Program-made: the position numbers and the translations under genes
The notes under the pieces: model-generated
What the model saw: the letters and a program-made list of their open reading frames with translations, nothing else
Database searches by the model: none
What the model was told of the DNA's origin: nothing
In this document: one piece after another, positions 43,501 through 54,419 of the stretch
How positions within the stretch are numbered: position 1 is the stretch's first letter
Layout of the letters: the number at the start of each line of letters is the position of its first letter
DNA from: Actinostola sp. cb2023
Lineage: Eukaryota; Cnidaria; Anthozoa; Actiniaria; Actinostolidae
DNA length: 64,000 bases
Direction of reading: 5' to 3'
Assembly (NCBI GenBank): GCA_033675265.1
Contig: JAUJYZ010000821.1
Span: forward strand, 1-64,000

Positions 43501-46500
43501 TTGCACTACGCCAAGAGCGACCAACTTTTTTCAACTTGTTCAAAATTTGTAGTTCGGTACAATCAAGGCGCCGAAGTGCTGCTCGTACAACAAACAAAAC
43601 CTTGTTTTTCTTGCCGGTAAATATATTTTCACATTACTTCGGCTGAAGCTGTGCAAGCTATATCTAGCTTTACAATTGGACACTCATTGATACATGAATT
43701 CAAACAACATGTACACAGCAAAAAAAACATTGCCAAGTCGTCTAAATTCATTTTAAAGTCGATAATCTTCGAGAACTGTTTCTTTTAAGAAGTGTGAGAA
43801 AAATCACGATTACGGTGCAAGCTGTCATGCAATAATGTTTACATTTTGTTTAATCACAGTGCGACCTCAATCAATTTGTTTGCGATTGTTGCGAACATGT
43901 TTCAGGTAACAAGTTGTTCTAAAAATGTTAGAACATTGCGAAAACTTGGCTCAAGTGCGATCTGGACATCATTTTAAAAGTTCAAGCTCAAGTTGATTTT
44001 TTTTTTCAATTTATATTTCCGTAGATTTTCTAGGTCTTCTAGATGGCGACTCAAGACGAGAATACGACGAAAAAGTAAGGGTTATGAAATATCCGTAATC
44101 TAAAGTGCACATCAAATGTCAAATCTAAAAACAATCACCACAGACACAGTATTAAAGCTTATCTAAGCTCATATTACTGCTCATATTATAAATTACTATT
44201 TTACATTACTAGTAGAGTGAGATCTCACACTTAGCCTTTACCATGAAACAGTACAAACATTATGTATATCCTTTGTTTCAGCACAAATTAGTTTAAGTAC
44301 AAAGAATCGCAGTGACTGAATTAATTACTAACTCCAATTTATCTGTAGAGTTATGACATGGACAGATGTGAAAGACATCATGATGTTAAAGGAGGTGGCT
44401 GCGGAGGGAGTGTTTTCATATAAATACTTGAGTAGAGAGAGAGGCAGTGCATGGGTTAAAGTTGCTGACAACCTAAATACATACAGTAGCTTCAATGTAT
44501 CTGCAAGGTCGATTCGAGACCGTTACAATATTTTATTAAAGAAATTGAAGTCAAAAAATTCACAAGAAAAGAAAGAAAGTGGAGGAGGTGGAGGAGGCCC
44601 AACCGAAGCTGAAAACCTACTGGAGGATCTGAAGGCATTAGCTGAAGATACAGAGAAAGAGAAGGAAGCGAAACGAGATGCCAGTGTTCAAGAGAAAAGG
44701 AAAGCTGAAGATATAAGGGAAAAAGGCCATGGAAAGGTTAGGGGAAACAAGGAAGAGGTCATCAACAAATGAGAATGATGATGATAATGAATCACCTAGT
44801 AAAGAAAAAACAAAAAGAAGATCTGCAACAGACACAATTGAATGGTTGAGGGAAAAGGCAGGCAATGACATGAAGATAAAGGAAGAAGAATTACAACAGA
44901 GGAGAGAGGAGATAATTATGGCAAGAGAGCAACAACAGATACAAGCTAAACAATCACAAGATCAAATGGCAATGTTTCAGCAGCAAATGCTAAGGCAAAC
45001 ACAGCAGCAGCAACAGCAGCAGCAACAACAACAACAACAATTCATGATGCTCCAGCAGCAAATGCTTACTTTCATGCAGCATATTTCCCAGAAAAAAGAT
45101 TAACTGCATGTAAGGTCATCCTTTTTTGTAATTTTGATTCATTATATGTACCAAATGGATATGTTGTGGTGTAAAATGATCTTTGGTTCAATTTATAAAC
45201 CACAACATACACCTGTTTTCAAAAACGTTGTCCGTTTACAAAATAGTAGATAGTAGAAAGGAATTAATTAGTGAAACAATGAGCCAGAGTTCTGCATGAT
45301 TGAATTTCTTTTGTTTCTCTAATTAATTCCTTTCTACTATTTACTATTTTGTAAATGGACAATGTTTTTGAAAACAGGTGTATATACACCAATGTAATAA
45401 ATATAATATTCATAAATATCAATTATGGTAAAAGTCAAAATATTTCAAAAATTATTATAAAAAGTGAAATTATGGTTAGTATGATCAATTAATTAAATTA
45501 ATTTTATCATAATTGATATTAATTAAATTGGTATTTATATTTATGTTGTGGTTTAAAAATTTAATCAATGATCATTTTAAACCACAACGTATACATTTGG
45601 TACATACATTATTTATATCAAGATAAATTATTCGGTGTATGGATCAATATTAATGTTTTATTAACCAATGTTGGCGTTGGCATGATGTTCATGAAAATAT
45701 ATTATATTTATATATTGCATATTATATACAATAAGCAAATTAAATAATACTGTACATCATTGGTTGTACTTACAGCTGTAGTATAAATGTACACTAATAT
45801 TATTGTATATTGTATATCAGTTCTACAAATAAATAATATTGTTAAAAAATCACTGCTTCACTGGTTAGCCTAGCTATGCGATGTGACGCAATAAGAAATG
45901 ATGATTCACTGCTTCATGATTTTTCATTAAATATACTAAATAAATAATAATAAATAATAATAGCGCTGCTTCCGAAATGTCCAGCAGCACTTTACAATGA
46001 GTATAAAATGATAAATTATAAGGTTATAAATGTATATCCAAATGGTCTTGAAAGCAGAAGCTTAATCAATAGTATTACAAAAAATAACGACAACTTTGAG
46101 ATTCTTTGACATGTTTTGGCAGTACTTAGTGCTAGCTAGGCCATAGAATTTTCCTTGAATCTTAGATAGGGTCCACTTTTTACCAATCTGCCTTGAACAG
46201 GGTATGAATTTTCAAGATGTCACTGTCTTAGATAGGGTCAGGGTTCAATCCCTGGTTACCAGCACATAATTTACTGGAAATACTCCTGTAATGTTGGAGG
46301 GGTTACATCAAAGAACTCGGATACAATATTACCATAAAGGCATGTTCTGGCATTCTCCAGTAATGCACACACTAGATACATCTTGCCAACTGCACTGAGG
46401 CCAACCTTGAGTTGCTTTTTGAAATCAATGAATTTAAAAAAATTGGAGATATTACCAAAATGCCATTCAACAGACACTCTGACTTCACTCATGGCTTTGT

Positions 46501-49500
46501 TGTATCTTCCCATGTCAGCAGTTAGATTTGCTCCTCTATAGGGAGTTTGCAGGTGGACATTTAAGGGATATGCAGGGTTCCCATAAATGCAAAGGGGATC
46601 TCCTGCATTTGTCCAGGCAACACGCCTTAGATCAGTCAGCAAATTGGATTCGTGTAACATCGAACTGTCATGTTTTCTTCCCTCATATGGACCACACATA
46701 TTGGCAATTAGTCCGTTCGGTATCACCACACTTTGAAATTTGAGACCATGCACTCTCTTGTGCCCATTGTACAATAAACGTTGACCATGCATGGGTCTTG
46801 ACACTGGGCGAAGGGTCCCATCGACAAAACCAAAGCAATTATTTAGAGGGGCACCTCGTTGATAAACAGCATCGGCATATTCTTCAAGTTTTTGTTGGTT
46901 TAAAATTGGCTGGTTCCAATCATGAAGACGATGGCCGTGCATGTCGAAAATCAGGTCCAGAACTTCGTTGAAAATAATACATAACTCGGTTGGATTTCTA
47001 CCAAATCTGGGTACAAGATCAGTGTAACGACATGGATATGCTAGTCGTTTAAGTAATATGCAAAGTCCTTCAATGCCACTACATATCGTTCGCTGAGAGC
47101 AAACGATTTTATCGGGAATATCAAGAGCTTGTAAAAGGTCTTGCAAATCGTTCTTTGCAAACCTCAGTTCCGTTCTACACTCGGTGTCATCCATGAATTC
47201 CAACTTCCAAGAAGCAAATTTCCAATAAGGAAATAGTTCTCTTGACTTGTTGGCATCGTAAAGTAGAGCAAACTCGTTTTCGTCGATTGTATTTTGGTAA
47301 AAACTTAGAATAAGGGCTTCCCTTACAGACTGAAGACCGTGACAGGCAGCCATGACCCAACTATTAGTCATACAATGAAAAGGAAAGTCAACTGTGAACG
47401 TTTGAAGCCATAACATTAAAAAAAACTCAAGTAGAAAACACTGCCATTTTGCTTTGCTCACGAATGACGTCCGCGTACACGTCCGGACCTTGCTAAATCA
47501 AAACATTGTCACGCCATCGAGCCGTCCTCGACCCAGTCTCCCTCGTGCAAGTCACGTCCTCTTCGACGTTCCCGTCCTGATGCTAAATCAGCCTATTTAT
47601 TAAACAACGCCCACTTCACATTTTACGTGTAATTCGATGACAGATATGTTTGAGTTACTTTATGCACAAACTCGGTCTATCATTTTAAGACGGGGTAAAT
47701 TGAAAAAAAACCTGTCAGCTTAGGATCGATTTACGGAGTTTCCGCGTAGATCGAAAATAAAGTTTCACTTCGAGTTGCGTAACTCGATTTCGACGATCTT
47801 TGTCTTCAATGGAAAATGTGCCTGAAGTCGAATAATTGCCTTCCTTCTTTTTAGTTTATTATTGGTCTAGGAAATACCGGGAATATATAATGCAAATCAC
47901 CAACAGGTTTAAAAAGATGTGTGTTGGATATCAGCCGGATTGTCTGATTTTGTCTCTTTTACCAATTCTGTAGGAGTGATGATACCTTGATATACAAAGA
48001 AGGCAAACGGTCATACTTGAACCAAGATGCTGTTGACAACTTGCCCACTATTTCTCTTACCAAGGTTCCTCCAGTACCTGAAGGTCCAGCAAAATACCGG
48101 GTCCAATATAATGAAAAGGATTCTCTCCTTGCAGTATCTGACAACTGGAACTGGGGACGTGCTCAGCCATGCAATCGAAAGGGTTTTTGCAGAGGAGGCA
48201 GAAGGACACTTCAAATCTGCAAAGGCTCTTTCGAATGTTTCAATTCCCACTGCCCTTACAAGAAAATACATCGTAAAACAAACAAAGTAGATTTCACGAT
48301 GTCCAAAAAATGTATTCACTGCAAAGAGAATGCTAGACAGATAGAGTGTTCTGCCAGAAAATATGTTGAAAATGACCGTTGTCATAAAGACATGATTGTC
48401 ATATATGTCGGCACCCATGACTGCTCTCCGCGAGCTGACGACATAAAGCCAGACAAAGAAAACGTTAAAGATTATCTGAAAATGCGACCCACAAGTACCA
48501 CTAAAGAAATACAGATTGATAAAGTGAGGGAGGCATTGCTGAGTGGGAGAAGCATGGAAGAGATTGACGATATTGCTGCTAAATACAGCAACCAAAGGCA
48601 TATCCAATATCTGAAGTCAACCATCGACAAAAAAAACAGACCTGGCGGATCTGACCTTGAAGCGATACATGCATTAAAAGATGATTTTTCTAAGCGAAAT
48701 CTCGACGACAACTTAATAATGGAGGTGGGAGAAAACTATGTTATTCTGTCATCAACAGAAAAGCTTCGACTTGCAGCCTTGATAACGCTTGGGAAAGTGA
48801 CGGAACCTGTGAGTTTGGACGGTTGCGAAAGTCTGGCAAAAGATTTTACTGAGGTAGAAATGACTACGTACTTCCCGCTGTTACGGCGCAATGTAAAACT
48901 GGTGAGTATGTTTAACCCAAAACCAGGAGAAAATTCGGAAAATGTTGCAAAAATGGTAGAAACATTTGATGCTGCTGTCAACAAAATACTCCCAACAGTT
49001 GCAGAGGAGCATGGACTTGATCCATCTGAGTTTGCTAACAGAGGATTAGATCCTGAATCATATGTTGGCGATGAGGGCGGTGCACTTTGGAAGGGATTGT
49101 GCAAGGTCAAAGGTAGAGACATAAAAAATAAAACTGTCTCAGATTTATTTCATATAAAGCAAGATATTCGAAGGCATTGTAAATATTTTAAAACGAAAAA
49201 AGACCAAAACAAGTTTGAAAAAATTATGGAGGACGCTTATAATGCAGTAACCTCCATCGAAGCCAAAAAAGCAGAGAATGAATTAGAAAAGCTAATTAAA
49301 AATCGGGCCACCGACTCTACCAAGATGTTAAATTTTAAGAAATGGTGGTGGAGGCGCAGGATACGATGGCAAAAGTGGTGCCGAGCAAATTCCACAAGTA
49401 ACGCTTCTTCTGCCAAAGTATCTAACGCAAGATCTGTCGCAAGATCCGGATACAGAAAGCGACTGCTAGATGTAGTGACAACAGAATGTTCTGCGGCTAT

Positions 49501-50405
49501 TTTGGAAGCAGCGGAGGTAAAACGACAAAGATGTGGATTGAAAACCATTGGTCGAGGCCCCACTGCCGCAGATCGATCAGAGAGACAAGAGGCGGATCTT
49601 TTTTGCGACAGAGAAAGGTCTGCCTCCGCTGTTCAATATATAGCTGAGAACGCAGACGGATACCAGTCGTTATCTGACATCGAAATGTCACAAGATGACT
49701 ACAATGTAAATACAAAGGATACACATAGGGCTGATAAGACAAGAAAAGATACTAAAAAAAAGAATAAAGACAAGAAGAATTCGGTTAGTAAAAAGAAATT
49801 AAAGTTTTTCAACAAATACCAAAGACGTCACAATGGATATCGTTGAATATAACAGCAACATGTCACAATTTGACTTCAAATTGCTTGATACCATGGGTTA
49901 TCAACAGGATGTATCAATATCTAAGGATTCTGTCACATGTACTTCACCTACATGTAATGAACTGTGCCATCATTTGACTTGGACTTTGCATAAGGTTTTT
50001 AACTTCAACAAAGATGAACCATTAATTTATAAGAAACAATATTCTAACTCTGAATGGGAAAAAATTGTGCAAGCTTTCCCTGAAAAAGTTCCATTGGCAC
50101 GGTTTCAGGCATCGAAGGAAGGACAACGCTATGTTGTTAATATTCGCCATTCCAATAAAGATGCGAAGTGTGCAACATGCAAAAAAGATTTACACTCTGG
50201 AGACGTACAGGTTACAACAGAAGGTCCGTACAGAACGATAATGCGTCACTGGATTACACGCACATTCTTCTTCTGCCCAAAATTGAGTTGCATTTCTAGA
50301 ATGCCGCGTAATTCGTACATTCATCCATATTGTGCGTCAACAATGACACTTGGGTTTGACTCACATTTGACTCCAGCACAAAGACAGCTAACTGATATAT
50401 CCTAA
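40565..50405 (+). CDS. OTU protease-MULE transposase-like protein with SWIM finger, spliced
   Basis: Exons join in phase: 40565-40807, 40972-41160, 41642-41879, 41972-42087, 42137-42214, 42540-42650, 42741-42877, then 47974 onward. Exons 1-3 encode an OTU-like fold ('RNRCFYQCVGKFIG' with the cysteine, 'TWRGCIAALRNEMANHVVI', 'FLAYTGSHYMLL' with the histidine), then EVPEVH repeats. Exons 5-7 hold two SUMO-interaction-like motifs ('PITICSSGEEEAED', 'DVITITSSS') and 'RKRRKRK'. The last exon has a WRKY/GCM1-like zinc cluster, a MULE-type core ('KDFTEVEMTTYFP', 'VGDEGGALWKGL', 'SDLFHIKQDI') and, after a break at about 49830, a SWIM-like 'CTSPTCNELCHHLTW'. Intron 7 contains a whole Harbinger element. 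Exons before 40562 may be lost under the DIRS insertion. The family is inferred from motifs. Confidence 0.7.
41219..41384. mobile_element. MITE with G-rich/C-rich core in intron 2
   Basis: CATCCTCGGAAACCCAG and CTGGGTTTCCGAGGATG are exact 17-bp inverted ends. The left half has G-runs (GGGGGGAGGGGGGAGGGG) that fit a G-quadruplex; the right half is C-rich. Confidence 0.85.
44043..45103 (+). CDS. Harbinger Myb/SANT-like DNA-binding protein, spliced
   Basis: Exon 1, 44043-44074 (MATQDENTTKK), joins exon 2 at 44349 in phase (donor GTAAGG, acceptor CTGTAG). Exon 2 opens with a trihelix Myb/SANT-like domain, 'MTWTDVKDIMMLKEVAAEG' to 'SARSIRDRYNILLKKLKSK', followed by a glycine run, a long charged coiled coil ('EWLREKAGNDMKIKEEELQQ') and a 13-glutamine stretch near the end. 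In Harbinger elements this partner binds the termini and carries the nuclease into the nucleus. One break near 44723 (GAAAAAGG, one base too long) splits the frame into 44353-44772 and 44729-45103. Confidence 0.85.
45147..45604. mobile_element. MITE nested inside the Harbinger element
   Basis: TGTACCAAATGGATATGTTG and CAACGTATACATTTGGTACA bound it. A second palindrome, 45208-45382 (TACACCTGTTTTCAAAAACG and its inverse), lies inside. A related hairpin, ATGTTGTGGTTT/AAACCACAACAT, recurs at 53858-53973. Confidence 0.75.
46271..47371 (-). CDS. Harbinger DDE nuclease, second catalytic Asp replaced by Asn
   Basis: This uninterrupted frame is read from the ATG at 47371; another ATG at 47353 (MAACHGLQSV) is an alternative. 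The DDE_Tnp_4-type core shows 'CFGFVDGTLRPVSRP' (first Asp), 'CIYGNPAYPLNVHLQTPYRG', and 'SEVRVSVEWHFGNI' (Glu). The middle motif is normally YGDxAYP; here the codon reads AAC, giving Asn instead of Asp. In this nuclease family that Asp binds the metal ion, so the protein is probably catalytically dead or reduced although the frame is otherwise complete. Whether the change is real or a base error cannot be told from the sequence. Confidence 0.88.
   Translation of the reverse strand: MTNSWVMAACHGLQSVREALILSFYQNTIDENEFALLYDANKSRELFPYWKFASWKLEFMDDTECRTELRFAKNDLQDLLQALDIPDKIVCSQRTICSGIEGLCILLKRLAYPCRYTDLVPRFGRNPTELCIIFNEVLDLIFDMHGHRLHDWNQPILNQQKLEEYADAVYQRGAPLNNCFGFVDGTLRPVSRPMHGQRLLYNGHKRVHGLKFQSVVIPNGLIANMCGPYEGRKHDSSMLHESNLLTDLRRVAWTNAGDPLCIYGNPAYPLNVHLQTPYRGANLTADMGRYNKAMSEVRVSVEWHFGNISNFFKFIDFKKQLKVGLSAVGKMYLVCALLENARTCLYGNIVSEFFDVTPPTLQEYFQ
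47597..47973. other. Distal part of OTU-MULE intron 7
   Basis: Intronic sequence between the Harbinger right end and the acceptor TTCTGTAG at 47973. No further element is recognised. Confidence 0.6.
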
Positions 50406-50520
50406 ACTGCAATCAGATTTACTGCCACTTGTACTTCTTATGAAGTTGTGTTTGATAGTAACTAAAGCACTACAACTTTATTGTAAGTTTAAGAGAAAGA
50501 ACGACACTTTTGAGTTTTCG

Positions 50521-50570
50521 TTTAAACGTGTTTCAACAGTGTCTACTGACATCATCAGTAAAGATAACAA
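50521..50570 (-). repeat. Hairpin with hammerhead-like words
   Basis: On the minus strand CTGATGA is followed by TGTC-AGTA-GACA, then five bases and GAAAC. The extra bases break the hammerhead core. It may be a degenerate relic of a Penelope-like end. Confidence 0.3.
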
Positions 50571-51092
50571 TTAACGTATATATAATATATATATGTTTGG
50601 TATGTGCCTAATGCACCAGCCTAAGATTTTCATGGTGCAATTGTTGGTTCAGTACAGGCTTCAGCCAATGAACATGTCTAAACCGGCGAAAACTTGAGTG
50701 TTGTTAGTTCTCTTATAAGTTTAAAAACTTATAGCTCACTTGCTATTGCTAAGACAACTTGATTGTAGCATTTGCAGCACTAGCGTAGGGAGGGAGGAGG
50801 CACAGGGGTACATATATGTTTAACTGATAATTGGGTCCTCCCGAACGCCCCTTAATTTTATATCGAATAAGCCAGTGTTATATTGTTTCGTTTGTAATTA
50901 CAATTTTGAACTTTGGAATGTTTGTTTCATTCAAGCATAGTTAAGGTCAGTAGCGTGAGCAACCTACGCAGACCACCTTCTTTATCTCATCTCATGATGA
51001 ATACATTACTGTAACATGTTCTAATTATGCTTCTAGTAAATTAAATTGTAAAATTAAAGGTTAACCGTAACTTTAAATATTCTTTCTAGTCA

Positions 51093-51178
51093 GTGTGTCA
51101 GTCATTCAGTTAATGAGTAATTCAGTCGGTCAGTTAATCAGTCAGTCAGTCAGCCAATGTGACAGTCAATCAGTGCGC
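51093..51178. repeat. CAGT-type microsatellite
   Basis: Imperfect CAGT/CAAT tetranucleotide repeats over about 85 bp. Confidence 0.85.
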
Positions 51179-51830
51179 ATGACCAGTCGCCGTCGTAGAT
51201 TTTGCAAATATTAAACTCCCAGGGGTATGGATTCTGTTATTTCATGTTTAGTTAGATAATTAATTTGGTCGACGTCGCGAATCTGCAATCGAGTGGGACT
51301 GGGAACGAGACCACGAAAAGCTGATCTATGAGGTTTTATCGATTTGATCGTCGCCTTTCTTTGCTTTCATTTCAAGCCTTACGCTCGCCGTTTGCCAAAT
51401 AAAAACTCTGTGAGGACTGAATATCACAAAGTACTACCTAGCAGCTTAATTGCAGAATAATGTGAGCTAAAACCACTTCAAAGAACTTGTGAATCGGCAT
51501 ATCCGTCGAGTAAACAAATGAATCACATCATTCCAAATTACTGCTTTAAATTCTTGAATTCGATGTTTTGATAATATGTAAGTTAATAATTTACTAAAAG
51601 AATACTTCGAAGTATTAATATTTGTTACAACAATTTATCTGCACTTTTCTACACCAGTCTCAGTTTTTGGGTAAGCTTCGTTGCTTTCAACTGAAAATCC
51701 ATCCAGATTAATTTAAATTTAATTTTGTTAATTTCGCGCAGTTCCCGCTACGTAGCGACCATCGCTTCGTTCTTCACAGCTCCCTCACGAATGGAAGGTG
51801 GAGGTTCATAAGTATAATTTATAATTTTGC

Positions 51831-51932
51831 ATGGCTCGCACTATGCCTCGCATGCCTCGCAGAGTGCCTCGCATGCCTCGCAGAGTGCCTCGCATGCCTC
51901 GCAGAGTGCCTCGCATGCCTCGCTGCCTCGCA
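51831..51932 (-). repeat. GCGAGGCAT minisatellite, right
   Basis: Units of ATGCCTCGCAGAGTGCCTCGC repeat about four times at a 21-bp period. On the minus strand the words equal the left minisatellite at 35122-35210. Confidence 0.88.
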
Positions 51933-52841
51933 TATTTGTATAACTCAATAACAGCCAATAACGCACTTTTTTACGAAATAGAACTTCGAAATATCACTTG
52001 AAATATATAAAGAAGCTCTTATAATATTATTGAAGCTCTTGTACGAATGATAATTGATACAATGTATCTACATTTGTGCGAAATGAACAACGTGCGAATC
52101 GGCACTTTTATAGTTGTGCGAAACGACCTGTATTTGTATTCACCCCACGCCGAAACCACGCAAACAATTTTCTAATACATGTACTGTATACGTTATATAT
52201 GACCTTTATCATATCACTGTTGACTACGGACCATGATTACACTTAGTTTTATACTATATTTGTTGCAATTTGTTAATTTCACTTTGTAGTTTATATTTTG
52301 AACGTCCGTTGAACGGCTGCTCATCGCTGGCAGTCAGTGACACATTACCCGATTGAAAAGGTTTAAACAAACGTTTATAACCTCTCTAATTGTTTATATT
52401 GGAAAGACCAATCTATTTACTATTAGTATCAAACATACCTTGGCATTCTACGAGGAAGAAACACCACAAAAACATCCATTTTTCCAAACAACTCGCTGGA
52501 AGACGAAGCGAAACAAACCAACTCGTGCAATATACGCTCGAAATGAATGATGGGATGGATTCCTCGCAATGCATTTTGTTTACTAAACCACAGGCAACCC
52601 AACGATTAGTCCAGCAAACTGTCACGCAACTGTTACGCAACGATTGATTGGAATATTAAATCCTAACGTCACGGTCACGGTACGTCCATGCCGTAAGTTT
52701 TTCATAGTCATACGAAATCTGCAGTAAAAATAGGCGATTTCTGCAAGTACATATACACCACAGGGAACCCAAACATATATATTTTTAGAAATTTTTATGA
52801 CTTCTTACGCATCAGTGATTAGTGGAAAGCCCCATCACTCC

Positions 52842-52918
52842 TAGCCTCCCTCGCATCCGTTTTTAGTTCCATCACGCAACGTAGCGTGACGGACTAAAAA
52901 CGGATGTGAGGGAGACTA
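52842..52918. mobile_element. Short palindromic MITE relic
   Basis: CTCCCTCGCATCCGTTTTTAG and its near-inverse CTAAAAACGGATGTGAGGGAG enclose a second palindrome, TCACGCAACGTAGCGTGA. Confidence 0.75.
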
Positions 52919-53199
52919 CATCACCCCCCTCCTGGGGAATTAATACCACGCCTTTACTGGGGGATTCCAAAAGGCCACAGTACTTGTGCATGGCTTTAGA
53001 TTTATAGATCATCAAACAAAATAAGCTGGCCTTGATGTTACGAGAAACAATGATGAAGTGGAAGCATATCTGGTCTATTTATTTATTTATTTGTTCTTCA
53101 TAAATAATAATAAATAACTCTTTAAAGTCATACAGCTATTTATTGCTCAACTATAAATATATTGTTATCAAACTTTGAATATATACATAATATATAGCA

Positions 53200-53297
53200 T
53201 TTCTCAGTATATCAACAACAATAGCAAATCCAATACAACAATGGAACAGTAAAGCGAGGTATTGTCGTATTGGTTTCATTGTTGATATATTGAGAAG
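53200..53297. repeat. Imperfect palindrome
   Basis: TTCTCAGTATATCAACAA and TTGTTGATATATTGAGAA form the outer arms. The inner part pairs imperfectly. Confidence 0.6.
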
Positions 53298-53857
53298 CTA
53301 GCTGCCGAATGTGGTATTTATATTATACTGTATATAGCATTTGCAAGTCAATATATAGAATACATTGTATATAAAATTCAATAAATAACACTGCAATCCA
53401 AGTCAACCATAATTCATAAACCACTAAATAGTTTGTAGAAATATTGTCAATATTCGTCATTGGTTTTCGATTTGTATAGACTGACATGTCAACAAACTAG
53501 AGTGTCAGGTTAGAGTAAACTCACAAAAAAAATAGTGCTAAAATAGTGCAAATTAAAGTACAACTGAGTCATCCATGCAAGTAAAAAAATTGACCTCAAT
53601 TTTGCAGGTCCAAAATTTGCACGGCTAGGCATATATACAAATTGTTGTCTGGATAGCACAGTTCCGTGAGAATGAAATGCCTAAACTTACAACTTTTTGA
53701 ATGGTTAGAAAATCATCCAGTACCATGTGAACAGGGCCTGAAACTAAGACAGTTCTAATATTATAGTGAATTATAATAATTTAATCATTTTTATTGCACA
53801 CTCTTCAAAGATAAGATTGAATGCACATTACATTAAAAAACTAAGTATATACATGTA

Positions 53858-53973
53858 ATGTTGTGGTTTGAAATTTTCCACTGGTATAATCCTTTACAAC
53901 TAACCTAAACACATAACTTAACCACTTTAAAACCCTATTAGAATAACCCTCAGAAAAATTTAAACCACAACAT
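53858..53973. mobile_element. MITE with ATGTTGTGGTTT ends
   Basis: ATGTTGTGGTTT and AAACCACAACAT bound 116 bp. Related ends occur within 45147-45604. Confidence 0.65.
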
Positions 53974-54020
53974 ATGTATTATTATTATGCATGTGAAGGT
54001 TTGTATATGCCACAGTTTGA

Positions 54021-54134
54021 GAAGAATTAATGAAAAATACCACACGTATTTGATGAAAGTGGCTAATTAACACCACAAGTGTGTAGCACAAGCCACTTTC
54101 ATCAAATACAAGTCGTATTTTTCATTAATTCTTC
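54021..54134. mobile_element. Palindromic MITE
   Basis: GAAGAATTAATGAAAAATAC and GTATTTTTCATTAATTCTTC are exact inverted ends around a short centre. Confidence 0.75.
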
Positions 54135-54297
54135 GAGAACAAAGTGGTATTTCCTATTAATAACACACCTACATGTACATGTACATGTACAAAAAATATG
54201 AGTTTCTTTATAAATTAAGCAAAAAAAAATCATTACATAGTAGCAAATCGCGCCTAACGCAATCACAACCACAAATAATAAAATAGCACATGTGCAA

Positions 54298-54343
54298 TTT
54301 TCTTAATACCATGCAATTAATTAATTGCATGGTATTAAGAAAA
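54298..54343. repeat. Perfect 46-bp palindrome without loop
   Basis: The sequence reads the same on both strands over 46 bp, centred on TTAATTAATTAA at 54320/54321. It lies about 75 bp beyond the PAQR stop codon and could form the terminal hairpin of that transcript. Confidence 0.9.
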
Positions 54344-54419
54344 AATCCACATTCAATCGGCCAATCAGAAATGAGTATTTTTGTAAGTGTGTTATTAATG
54401 TTGACATGTTGAAATGTAC

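Larger units (their letters stand above)
42983..47596. mobile_element. PIF/Harbinger transposon in intron 7 of the OTU-MULE gene
   Basis: Terminal inverted repeats of about 46 bp begin ATAGGCTGATTTAGCATCAG and end with the reverse complement; by eye they match without a mismatch. The element encodes a Myb/SANT-like protein (plus strand) and a DDE nuclease (minus strand), the two-gene layout of PIF/Harbinger. The AT-rich flanks prevent a clear 3-bp duplication call. It splits an intron whose exons still join in phase. Confidence 0.9.
50406..54297. other. No gene recognised; several small repeats
   Basis: The stretch between the OTU-MULE gene and the PAQR gene has no supported coding frame. 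It holds the repeats listed separately, plus an (AT)n tract near 50580. Confidence 0.6.

Noticed and set aside
48011..48607. 198-residue minus-strand frame under the OTU-MULE exon
   Set aside because: It is the antisense of a well-supported coding exon and has no recognisable domain.
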